From Denticeps clupeoides (Eukaryota; Chordata; Actinopteri; Clupeiformes; Denticipitidae): a stretch of 64,000 nt of DNA. The position numbers and the translations under genes are program-made. Each line of letters opens with the position of its first letter. Positions within the stretch are counted from its first letter, which is position 1. Below, in pieces: positions 51,883 to 64,000 of this stretch. Where the stretch lies: contig NW_021629808.1 in NCBI RefSeq assembly GCF_900700375.1, positions 1 to 64,000 on the forward strand, given 5' to 3'. The notes below the pieces were generated by a model that was given only the letters and a program-made list of their open reading frames with translations, did no database searches and was not told the origin of the DNA.

Positions 51883-52542
51883 TCAGGAGTCCACCAGAAT
51901 CTCTATGAGGTTGTCCAGCTCAGTGGCATCAGGAAAGCTGCACAGCTGCAGGGCACTTGTTGGAGGGTAGGACACCAGCTGCTTCAGTCCCTCGTTGCAG
52001 TCACTGTGGAAAGCTGCCTGAATGGATGAGATGTCCGTGGAGTCGTACATCGACGTGTCAATGTCCTCGAAAATGTCATCCAGGGCCAGGTCGGACAGGT
52101 ACCGTTGGGAGTTGTCAGACTCTGAGGACTCTGTGTCTTCTGAGGAGCAGGAAGACGGGGGCAAAGTGAAGGACAAGGGGATGAGCGACACGGTCAGCTC
52201 ACCCTCCTGTGAACACCTGAGACAGGCGTCTGGGTCCTGGACGGCATTTGACACTCTGGCGATCTGAAGGGCTTGTTGGAGGTCGGCCTCTTCCTGCCGC
52301 ATCTCCTCCTGGATCTGCCTCATTGTGTTGGCCAGGAGGACGGAGCGGCGGAGGCTGGGCTCGGTCCGTATCTGGCAACCCTGGCCGCTCTGCAGCTTGG
52401 CCAGACCCAGGCTGAGCACCAGTTGCCGCTGCTGCAGGTAGGCCAGGTATGACGCGCCCGCGGCACCTTCAGCGTCCGCGCCGCCGATGCCCAGCGCTCC
52501 CTCCAGGTACGCCCACTTTCGCTTCACTCCGCGACCCAACAT
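51883..52542 (-). CDS. cdca4: Cell division cycle associated 4 (SERTA-domain protein)
   Basis: A single coding exon of 219 residues starts at 52542, just after an acceptor (cgtttcag) at 52547. MLGRGVKRKW is the basic N-terminal cyclin-A-type motif. The SERTA domain spans about residues 37-82, from QQRQLVLSLGLAKLQ to SLRRSVLLANTMRQIQEEM. The acidic C-terminus, ending ELDNLIEILVDS, is the transactivation and PHD-bromo-interacting tail of the family. SERTA proteins modulate E2F-dependent transcription in the nucleus. A non-coding first exon probably ends at 54400. CDCA4 is chosen over SERTAD paralogues because of the length, the ending and the neighbours clba1 and gpr132. Confidence 0.85.
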   Translation of the reverse strand: MLGRGVKRKWAYLEGALGIGGADAEGAAGASYLAYLQQRQLVLSLGLAKLQSGQGCQIRTEPSLRRSVLLANTMRQIQEEMRQEEADLQQALQIARVSNAVQDPDACLRCSQEGELTVSLIPLSFTLPPSSCSSEDTESSESDNSQRYLSDLALDDIFEDIDTSMYDSTDISSIQAAFHSDCNEGLKQLVSYPPTSALQLCSFPDATELDNLIEILVDS

Positions 52543-52577
52543 GGATCTGAAACGGAGGACATCAACTAACTAACTAA

Positions 52578-52775
52578 CCATTTACATTTATATTTGACAT
52601 TTATTAGACACCCTTATCCAGAGCGTCTTACAATCAGTAGTTACAGGGACAGTCCCCCCCTGGAGACACTCAGGGTTAAGTGTCTTGCTCAGGGACACAA
52701 TGGTAGTGAGTGGGATTTGAACCTGGGTCTTCTGGTTCACAGGCGAGTGTGTTACCCACTAGGCTACTACCGCCC
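52578..52775 (-). repeat. SINE family A in the cdca4 intron
   Basis: Full-length reversed copy, from tatttgacatttattagaca tail to head ttacccactaggctactacc. It starts 36 bases upstream of the cdca4 ATG. Confidence 0.9.
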
Positions 52776-53329
52776 AGGCTACTAACCAACTCGCATTTCC
52801 TCAAAACCTTGACTTGGTCACATGTTTGTCCCACTCAGTGACTTAATAGCCTGGTACATCAACCGAAGCAAAATAAACACTAGAACGAAGAGGCGGGATA
52901 GGTGTTGGAGCTGGTGTGGCTGTTACGTAAAACAGTCCAGCTTGTCTGAGGGAGAAGCAGCTGCCGCCAACTCATGTACGTCTGTGAACTTATACACGCG
53001 CGTTGGGTTTTTTCATTTCTGCAGCAGATAAATTGATTTTCAAAAATGCGAAATAAAACAGGCGCTTTTCTGCTCGTGCTTGAGACTGTATGCAACGTTT
53101 CAGAGTAAACCCCCAAACCCTTAGCCTATTACCTACGGCTTTCAGAAGTGTGAAAGTGCCTGATGTACTTGGATTTACACATGTAGTTTGACCCCTACTT
53201 TGTGAAAGTAGAGATTTCTAGGTTTTTGTTTAATGTTAACTTTAGTGGACAGAGTTCATGCCGGTGACGGGGGGCCTGCACATTAACTAATGTGCTAGTT
53301 AACCGGTCATCCAGTCTTATTTACCATCA

Positions 53330-54278
<949 letters not shown>

Positions 54279-54399
54279 CAGGAGTGTTAGTAGCTCGTCT
54301 ACGAGCCAGAGGACCACAGGTTCGAACCCCACTCACAAGAAAAAAAAATGTGTAAGTGTTAAAAAATGATCTAAGTGTTAAAGCAGCAGCTGCGCCTAC

Positions 54400-54720
54400 C
54401 TTCCGCGTCCAGGACCGGCCGGAGTTTGAAAGCGCTCCCCTCCCCGCGGAGATGCATGCTTGTCGACGTCGCTGAAGACGCGCTCCTTCTCCAAACGACA
54501 CACGGGCGCGGACCGACGTAGCGCGTCAAAGCCGTGATTTGTTTTGGTCGTGTGGAGGGCGGGGCGAGGGGCGGTCCCGAAGCAGCGGAAGGGCGGGCCT
54601 TCTGTCACGTGACCCGAGGATCCGGCGCCCATTGGCCCGCCCTGTGCCCGGCGCGACCGCCCCCCAGCCAGAGGAGGCGTGGGGGCAGAGCCGCGTCGCC
54701 GAGATCACGGGGCGCTGAAT
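54400..54720 (-). promoter_or_regulatory. CpG island, promoter and non-coding exon 1 of cdca4
   Basis: CpG-dense and GC-rich, with a donor (gaag|gtaggc) at 54400 on the minus strand that would join the acceptor before 52542. GC boxes and CCAAT-like attgg are present near 54540-54640. Confidence 0.55.
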
Positions 54721-56552
54721 GTGTGAACACGAGGGCTTCGCCGAGTGGAAGGCTGGGAGAAAACGGCGAGAGCTTCTTAAGGTTCAAAACACACTTTACG
54801 GGGAAAAAATGCTTTTTCCAATAGGAGACGACCCCGCCTGGAGTGCTCTACACAGCTCCCAGTTCCCCGGCTCCAGAGTTTAATGTCGGATGCAGTGTGT
54901 TGTTGGGTTGATGCCACCTGACCCCCGTGCCTGAAGAAATTCGTAGATTTACGTGCCTTGCCAGAGAGTTCGACGTCGGCGTATGCGACCTGACCGTCAC
55001 GTGTCATGGCGGAAGAGATTTTATTATTTTTTTTGCCGATGTCGAAAATACAACCAGTAGTTAGTAAAACCAGTGTGTTTTACTCCATAGCAAGACACCG
55101 AAGGATATAACTAGATGGTACGGACATCTTGCAGCAGTTAGTAGATGGTCGCAGATTCTGTAGCGTTAGTGAAGACGCGAATTTAAATGCTCCTTAACCT
55201 TTTTTTCCAGTTGAAATGTGTAAGTTAACTACAGATTCGTAGTATAAGTACATAATTAGAGGTTCTCAGTGGCTCCTTTCAGCCACTTCGCCTGCTTTTT
55301 TCTGCCCAGTTACAATGAGGCTGTGCACCGGGATTCTTCTTTTTCTTATTCTTCCTTTGCTTAACATTGCTTTTGTTGTTAGTATGAAGCCTTTTCTGCA
55401 CGTATGTGCAGTAGGAAATAGGTTTACTGCTACTTGGTAAATTACATTAGTTGACCTGGTGGTGGCGCTACAGCAACATCTTTTACCTGTGGGCTACACA
55501 CAAAACCTATTCCCTCCTCCTGATGTCCTTGCTGGCAGCCAGTAAGAATGGACTGAACTGCAAAATCGGAATAACCAAAGCCACTCTTCATACACATCAC
55601 CATTTCTAGCCACTGCCGGACCGTAGACAGCCTAGGGGAACTCGTATTGATGTTAAATCACCTCACAGAGTGAAGTTTTCACGTCATGGGACCTTTAGGA
55701 GAGAGAATTTCACATTTAAGCAATGGATGGAAAGCCCTGACAAAGGTCACCGAGCTGATGAGAGAAGGGTCTTGAAAAACACACGATGAGAAAGACTGGA
55801 AATTTCACACATGAACACAGCACAACAGTTACCAAACCCGTCCCCTCCACGTTTTGGATTTCACCAACTTCAAAATATTTCATTATATCTAAAACTATTT
55901 TTCATCTATGTTACTAATCAGATGTGATATAGAGAATTCTATATATATGTAGAGATATAGAGAATAGTCAGAATTATAAATTATAAATTAGTGGCATACT
56001 TATCACCAAAAATATAGTGTAGTTCATGACTTAAGCAAGAGGACATTGCTATTTCTTGGCCTGGAAAAGTTACCTGAACGTGTTTGGCACCCGAACATTT
56101 GTGTGATATAAAATGCTGAAGTGAGATATTGATGGTTACAGTCAGGCTGGTGCGAAGGTTTCAGCAGACAAAGTGCTGCATCCTGTTTTGTCTCCTTTTT
56201 TTGTCTCCTATTTGACACTGTGAACCTCAAAAACAAGCGTGAAAAGCGGCTAAAAATACATGTGTGCGAACCGAGAGCTCATTGCAGGTCAAGACTAACT
56301 CAGCATTGTCTTTGTTTAACATATGAATTCCGTTCTGATCAATGGTATTAAACAAATAGCAGACCATTAGATAATTTACTAGTGATTTAGTTGTATTAAT
56401 TTCTCACTGATTGATTTGATTACTGTGCCCCTCAGAATCTCCTTATTCATGGATATGAAAATCCGAATTCTCATTATCTTTAACCGCCCAGACCTAATCA
56501 GGGCCATGGTTGCCGGAGCCTTTCACTCACACCGGAAAGAGAAAAAAAAAAA
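54721..56552. other. Spacer upstream of cdca4
   Basis: Apart from a fragment of the TTAA-type MITE at 55560-55698 (aggggaactcgtattgatgt, ending tgggaccttta) I recognise no gene or repeat. Positions 55000-56500 are AT-rich. Confidence 0.35.
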
Positions 56553-56777
56553 GTGACAGTGAAGTGATTGTCATTGTGAAACACTGCAGCACAGCACACA
56601 GTGACACAACAAAATGTGTCCTCTGTATTTAACCCATCACCCTTGGTAAACAGTGGGCAGCCATGACAGGCGCCCGGGGAGCAGTGTGTGGGGATCAGTG
56701 GCACCTTGGCGGATCGGGATTCGAACCTGCGACCTTCTGATTACGGGGCCGCTTCCTTAACCGCTAGGCCACCACCG
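56553..56777 (-). repeat. SINE family B, near full length, reversed
   Basis: Tail gtgaagtgattgtcattgtg, body and head ccgctaggccaccacc. Confidence 0.9.
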
Positions 56778-57407
56778 GCAACAAAACAGGTCATCTGTCA
56801 AAAGTGGAACAGACAAGTCGCCAATCCAAGTCATGGAGAGAGCAAGCTCTGCACACACGAGGTCTGAGCCAGGATTCGAGCTCCCAACCTTGGAGGCCAC
56901 AAGCAGTTCGGCTCTTCAGACGAGAGATTACGCGGACTGCAGCGGCATCATGGAAAGAAAACATACTGAAAACATTATGAAATTCACGCGAGCAACTTAT
57001 CTGTGTGGTTTCTTCTTTCTTTTTTCCCACCAGACATTGTGCGGCAGCGGCGGCTCTAGCAACTTCCTGCGTGTGCGGCTACGTGCTGCTCCGTGTGACC
57101 TACAAACCGCAAGAAATCCGATGCCAAACGGCTCGCTTTTGATGTCGCTGATCTGGGCCCATCACACAAGGTTCATGATGAGCCAGACACTGGGTTTTAT
57201 GTTACCCGGGTAAAAAAAAAAAACGGTTTTGTCCTATTTTGAAGTGTGAATAATTCATTTAAATCAATCTTGAATAATCCTTAAGACTAAAGCTTGTGAT
57301 GATAGTTAAAACTATTACAGCGAGAAGTGTGGGAGAGCGCTGCGTTAACAGCCTTCATTTATCTGAACGCGGCAGGAGGTGTGGGAGGACTGGGAGGGGC
57401 AAAGGGG
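56778..57407. other. Unassigned stretch
   Basis: A plus-strand open frame at 56833-57213 shows no family motif. The segment at 56860-56900 has a tRNA-like box-B phrase (ggattcgagctcccaacct, reversed), perhaps another SINE head. Confidence 0.3.
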
Positions 57408-57652
57408 GAAGCGGTGGCCTAGTGGTTAAGGAAGCGGCCCTGTAATCAGAAGGTTGCCGGTTCAAATCCCCATCCTCCAAGGTGCTACTGAGGTGCCACT
57501 GAGCAAAGCACCGTCCCCACACACTGCTCCCCGGGCGCCTGTCATGGCTGCCCACTGCTCACCAAGGGTGATGGTTAAATGCAGAGGACAAATTTCACTG
57601 TGTGCACCATGTGTTGTGCTGCTGTATATCACATGTGACAATCACTTCACTT
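57408..57652 (+). repeat. SINE family B, full-length reference copy
   Basis: Head gaagcggtggcctagtggtt, box B ggttcaaatccccatcctcc, body and tail tgtgacaatcacttcacttt are all present, about 245 bp. Confidence 0.92.
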
Positions 57653-58047
57653 TCTGAGAGGGAAAAAGGAACAGACGAGAGAGGGGTCTTCGGGCGTGGG
57701 ACGGTAACATCAGCATCTAAAATGCAAGGTGGGCAAGGGCAGGTCCAACAGGGGTGGTCGGGCAAAAAGGCAGAAGGAAAAACGGGGAAAAACCACAGTG
57801 ATGATTCAAAATGGCAGCCGAGTATTTATTTCTACCTTGTCTGCTTCCGGGCGGTGGGTCAATCAAAAATGATTGATTTTTGAAATTGAATTTTCTATTT
57901 TCATGTATTTCCTGGTGAGCTTTTCCACTCACGTGATCATATTTTGCACTTTTGTGATGTTACCGGCACCCTCCATTGAGTTGTAATTGGAAATCCTGAC
58001 TGTGTTTTAGCAAGTAATAAACTGTGTTCAATATAGTAAAGATACGC

Positions 58048-58170
58048 CAAGGTGCCACTGAGCAAAGCACCGTCCCCACACACTGCTCCCCGGGCGCCTG
58101 TCATGGCTGCCCACTGCTCACTAAGGGTGACGGGTTAAATACAGAGGACACAATCAGTTCACTTTTCACT
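58048..58170 (+). repeat. SINE family B, 5'-truncated
   Basis: Starts in the body at gccaaggtgccactgagcaa and ends caatcagttcacttttcact. Confidence 0.8.
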
Positions 58171-58320
58171 TTTAGTATATTGTTTAGGGGACATACATGG
58201 GCTCTAGGACGTCATTTCATAGCTCGTATTAGAAAATGTAGCTAGACGCAGTAATTGCGGTGAATTTAATTTTTTTACATCTTATGATTTTCTTGTAAAA
58301 TATAAAATCATGACAATATT

Positions 58321-59286
58321 TTATTTTCCATTGCTGGCCTGCTGGCTGCTGTCCGTGAGCCGAGGCCTCCAGCTCCCCCCGGTCCGGAAGCTGGACAGCC
58401 CTCTCCACATCTCCTGGCGGACGTTGTCGCTGGCCATCACGTACAGGATTGGGTTCATGGCGCTGTTGACGGTGGACAGGCCCAAGGAGATGGTGTACGG
58501 TGTGTAGATGCTGTTCTCAAAGTGGCACTCCTCCACCACGGCATGGAAGCTGATGGCCCGGATCAGCAGGATGGTGTGGTACGGAGCAAAGCACACGAGG
58601 AAGAGCGCGATGATGGCCAGAGCGAGGCTGCGCACTTTCCCCTTCTGCCAGGGCTTGAGTCCTTCGCTGGCCTGGACGTTGACGAGGATGCCGCGGTTGG
58701 TGAAGACCAGGACGCAGAGCGGGAGGAGGAATCCGATTACGAAGCGGGCGTAGTTGAACCCCGTCACCACGGCCGTGGCCTGCCCTGGTTCGAAGCACCG
58801 CCGCCGCGCCAGGTCGCCTTCCTCCATCGTGAAGACTGGAAAATGTCCCAGTGCCACGACCGCCACGATCAGCAAGGTGACAGCGCAGGCCTGCTTCTGC
58901 TTCCTCATCCCCCGGGACTCCACCGCGTAGACCACGGCCACGTAGCACAGCAGGAAAATGCTGATGTACATGTTGTTGAAGAAGACGTACCCCGTAACCT
59001 TGCACACACCCGGGGTCCACGGCCACTGGTGGCCCGCGGCCACGTAAATAGTCCAAAGGGGCAGGGTGCATATGTACATGAGGTCGCACACGGACAAGCT
59101 CAGCAGGTAGATGGCCAGAACGTTCTTACGCCGCACCTGTAGGAAGGTCATGTAGACGGTGAGCAGGTTGGCGGGCAGCCCCACCGCCGTCACCAGGCTG
59201 TACAAGGCCACCAGCGGAACGCGGTCCTGACTGTAGGGGGGCGTGCAGTTCGGCCCGGCCGTGGCTACTGTCATGGTGCCCTCCAT
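58321..59286 (-). CDS. gpr132: GPR132 (G2A)-like receptor with a shortened TM3
   Basis: A single-exon class A GPCR of 321 residues. TM1 starts near VALYSLVTAVGLPANLLTVY. TM2 is LAIYLLSLSVCDLMYICTLP. The TM3 entry has CKVTGYVFFNNMYISIF, TM6 has FLVCFAPYHTILLI and TM7 has STVNSAMNPILYV. VVYAVESRG after TM3 and the overall pattern match the proton/lipid-sensing GPR132-GPR65-GPR4 group, GPR132 best. Next to cdca4, as in human. At the end of TM3, human GPR132 reads LFLCCISCDRFVAVVY, while here LLC is joined directly to YVAVVY, so about six residues including the Asp-Arg of DRY are absent in frame. Signalling would probably be impaired or changed. The N-terminus is short and has no signal peptide, as in the family. 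Confidence 0.85.
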   Translation of the reverse strand: MEGTMTVATAGPNCTPPYSQDRVPLVALYSLVTAVGLPANLLTVYMTFLQVRRKNVLAIYLLSLSVCDLMYICTLPLWTIYVAAGHQWPWTPGVCKVTGYVFFNNMYISIFLLCYVAVVYAVESRGMRKQKQACAVTLLIVAVVALGHFPVFTMEEGDLARRRCFEPGQATAVVTGFNYARFVIGFLLPLCVLVFTNRGILVNVQASEGLKPWQKGKVRSLALAIIALFLVCFAPYHTILLIRAISFHAVVEECHFENSIYTPYTISLGLSTVNSAMNPILYVMASDNVRQEMWRGLSSFRTGGSWRPRLTDSSQQASNGK

Positions 59287-59400
59287 GGACGGATGGACGG
59301 ACGCTGATTATTTCATGATGAAGCAAGTTCACCGACGAACAACCAGACTTTCTTCTACCGGCAGATTTCCTCTCGGCTCTAAAAAAAAAAAAAGAGAGTT

Positions 59401-59565
59401 GTAGTAGTAGCCTAGTGGGGATCCAGGTTCAAATCCCACTTACTACCGTCGTGTCCCTGAGCAAGACACTTAACCCTGAGTGTCTCCAGGGGGGGACTGT
59501 CCCTGTAACTACTGACTGTAAGTCGCTCTAGATAAGGGCGTCTGGTAAATGCCGTAAATGTACAT
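59401..59565 (+). repeat. SINE family A upstream of the gpr132-like gene
   Basis: Head with a deletion (gtagcctagtggggatccag), then body and tail ctggtaaatgccgtaaatgt. It lies about 115 bases above the receptor start codon. Confidence 0.85.
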
Positions 59566-60499
59566 GTAAAAAACCCTGGTTCTACAGGACAGAATCGAAC
59601 GTCAGCAAAGTTCACCTTTAAACCTTCTTCCTACGCTCAGTCGCACAGCCCAAGCAGGTCGAGATGCAGAAACTGCCTGGAGATGTTCAGCGTTCATGAA
59701 GTTTGCCTGTCACTTCCTGTGGTCGCCCTATTGCAATTTCAATGACACTCCCTTTTTTGGACAAAGTGGGAAATTACTCGAAAATGAGTTGTAATATTTT
59801 GTGCTCTTGAAAAGAGTTCAGTTTTACAGATGAATGTTAATGAAAAAAGAAACTGCCCACGCCCTAAAACTAATGATCAGGACCGTGGAAAATACGTCTT
59901 GTTAGAATGTAAGGCTATTCTGCCCCTTGGTGAGTAAAAATGTGATAAATCGGCAGCATTGTGCCATGCGATCAGCATCTGTATTTGTGATAAATGTCCC
60001 GCATTGGTGGTTTGATGGTGGAAAGTAAGCAAATTCATGTTGGGATCTCACCTTTCCGTGCAGTCGCCGGGGGTCACTGCTCTGCGCCTCGCGCTGCTGG
60101 GGTGTCTGATTCATTGTGAGCATCTGACACGTGGCGCGGCTGAGACACCCGTCTCCCTCCGGCTTGCGGTTTTAATCAAGGCACCCAAAAAAAAAAACAC
60201 CAAATGATATTTTTCCATTTTGTTTTGGGGGGTGTGGTCGAAAATCTGTGTATTTTACACAAAAGGGAAGCTTTCAGAAAAGGGAAGCAATGCCACGTTC
60301 TGCACAGAAAGGTGACGGTTAAGAAACGGAACCACAACCAGCATTTCAGTTTCCAGAAATGAGTGTGAAATAAAGAGAGAAGGAAAAGGCCCGTTACGGG
60401 GCGTTGTTTGATCGAGAACAAAAAAAAAAAAAAAAACAGTCAGAACCATCTGCCCACTTTATACCTTCAGTTCAAAGGTTACTACGTCTGCAGTTCATC
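59566..60499. other. Spacer between gpr132 and amylase
   Basis: No gene or repeat recognised; the A-run at 60420-60436 is followed by the SINE at 60500. Confidence 0.35.
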
Positions 60500-60678
60500 A
60501 TTTACATTTTACATTTACAGCATTTATCAGACGCCCTTATCCAGAGCAACTCACAACCAGTAGTTACAGGGACAGTCTCCCTGTCTTGCTCAGGGACACA
60601 ATGGTAGTAAGGGGGATTCGAACCCGGGTCTTCTGGTTTATAGGCGAGTGTGTTACCCACTAGGCTACTACCACCCCC
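60500..60678 (-). repeat. SINE family A, reversed
   Basis: Tail acatttacagcatttatcag and head tgtgttacccactaggctac; a body deletion removes part of the cagggttaagtg segment. Confidence 0.85.
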
Positions 60679-60912
60679 TAGTACATCATCTTCATGGGTT
60701 TCAGGGCGCGGTTCCCTACTGCTGACCACCGCTGTGCATGTGTTACAATGAAAGTTACAGTCACAGCCGCAGCGGAAATGGCTTTACAGCCAGGGTGTCC
60801 GGACTTCCACTTTTCCCTGGACCTGGAAATCGGGTCCGTTTCCATAATCGTCCGGGTTTTTGAGCTGCCAAAACATTTATTACACGTGCAACCTACACTC
60901 CCGCTCGCACTG

Positions 60913-61108
60913 GTGAAGTGATTGTCATTGTGATACACAGCAGCACAGCACACAGTGAAATGTGTCCTCTGCGTTTAACCATCACTCTTAGTGAGCAGCC
61001 ATGACAGGTGCCTGGGGAGCTGCCTCAGTGGCACCTTGGCGGGTCAGGATTCGAACCGGCAACCTTCTGATCATGGGGCCGCTTCCTTGACCACCGCTGC
61101 CCCAACTA
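60913..61108 (-). repeat. SINE family B, reversed, with a body deletion
   Basis: Tail gtgaagtgattgtcattgtg to head ggccgcttccttgaccaccg. Confidence 0.85.
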
Positions 61109-61230
61109 GGTACTAGTGGAATTACTACTTGCACCAGCATTGATGGTACCAGATTTTCACAGTGAGACACGTGTGTGTAAAGTGAAAATCTTCCCTAACC
61201 ACAGTGGCATTTTATTTCTTAGAAAAGAAG

Positions 61231-61458
61231 AAAGTGAAGTGATTGTCACATGTGATACACAGCAGCACAGCACACAATGCACACAGTGAAATGTGTCCTC
61301 TGCATTTAACCCATCACCCTGAGTGAGCAGTGGGCAGCCATGACAGGCGCCCGGGGAGCAGCGTGTGGGGACGGTGCTTTGCTGCCTTGGCGGATCGGGA
61401 TTCAAACCGGCAACCTTCTGATTACGGGGCCGCTTCCTTAACCGCTAGGCCACCACTG
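61231..61458 (-). repeat. SINE family B, reversed
   Basis: Tail aagtgaagtgattgtcacat to head cgctaggccaccactg. It lies 100 bases beyond the amylase poly(A) signal, in the same orientation as amylase. Confidence 0.9.
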
Positions 61459-61557
61459 CAGCATGCTCAACACACAAGTCACAAATGTAAGAAAAATTGC
61501 TTTTAGTTCGTGCCTGCTGCACGAGACAACATGAGAAACGACAAGCACGATGTACAT

Positions 61558-61563
61558 TTTATT
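61558..61563 (-). terminator. Poly(A) signal for amylase, 11 bases past the stop
   Basis: AATAAA follows the amylase stop codon (61575-61577) almost at once. Vertebrate pancreatic amylase mRNAs are known for very short 3' UTRs, so this fits. Confidence 0.8.
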
Positions 61564-61574
61564 TAGTTGAACAT

Positions 61575-64000
<2,426 letters not shown>

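Noticed and set aside
56833-57213. Open frame of 126 codons on the plus strand
   Set aside because: No motif, no splice context and partly tRNA-like repeat sequence.
58522-59142. Long plus-strand open frame opposite the gpr132-like gene
   Set aside because: Shadow frame of a GC-rich single-exon gene.

Overview
The window is nuclear DNA of a ray-finned fish. Its genes are intron-rich vertebrate genes with GT-AG (twice GC-AG) introns. The spaces between exons hold two very abundant tRNA-headed SINE families, Tc1/mariner elements, a LINE family and TTAA-flanked MITEs, all typical of teleosts. The SINE mix reminds me of clupeiform or other otocephalan genomes, but that is an impression and not a proof. 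I see no bacterial, viral or organellar sequence.

Layout from left to right. (1) 1-3.2 kb: one coding exon of a La-related protein (larp1/larp1b-like, minus strand) with its GC-rich promoter; the gene runs off the left end. (2) 3.2-7.8 kb, minus: plb1, a GDSL phospholipase B with one catalytic unit, clean in most exons but frame-broken in two. (3) 8.8-10.1 kb, plus: drap1 (NC2-alpha histone-fold repressor), head to head with plb1. (4) 12.2-16.9 kb, minus: ahsa1 (Hsp90 co-chaperone), complete at 338 aa. (5) 17.6-21.7 kb, plus: trmt61b (mitochondrial tRNA m1A methyltransferase), head to head with ahsa1 and tail to tail with spdya. (6) 22.1-24.2 kb, minus: spdya (Speedy/RINGO CDK activator). (7) 27.9-46.2 kb, plus: eprs1, the Glu-Pro-tRNA synthetase, resolved into 33 exons and 1,595 codons with four WHEP domains. 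(8) 48.2-49.6 kb, plus: a short clba1-like clathrin-adaptor accessory gene. (9) 51.9-54.7 kb, minus: cdca4 (SERTA domain). (10) 58.3-59.3 kb, minus: a gpr132-like receptor whose TM3 lacks the DRY region. (11) 61.6-64.0 kb, minus: the 3' part of an alpha-amylase gene that continues beyond the right end.

The genes are unrelated housekeeping and tissue genes rather than one pathway. Their order mixes blocks known from human: PLB1/SPDYA/TRMT61B (2p23), CLBA1/CDCA4/GPR132 (14q32.33), with AHSA1, EPRS1, DRAP1 and amylase placed between or beside them. I found no new multi-gene system. The points most worth a second look are the in-frame loss of the DRY region in the gpr132-like receptor, the clustered frame breaks in plb1, a nearly identical inverted copy of spdya/trmt61b flank DNA inside an spdya intron, four WHEP repeats and a GC-AG intron in eprs1, and TTAA-flanked MITEs carrying a THAP-like zinc-finger start.
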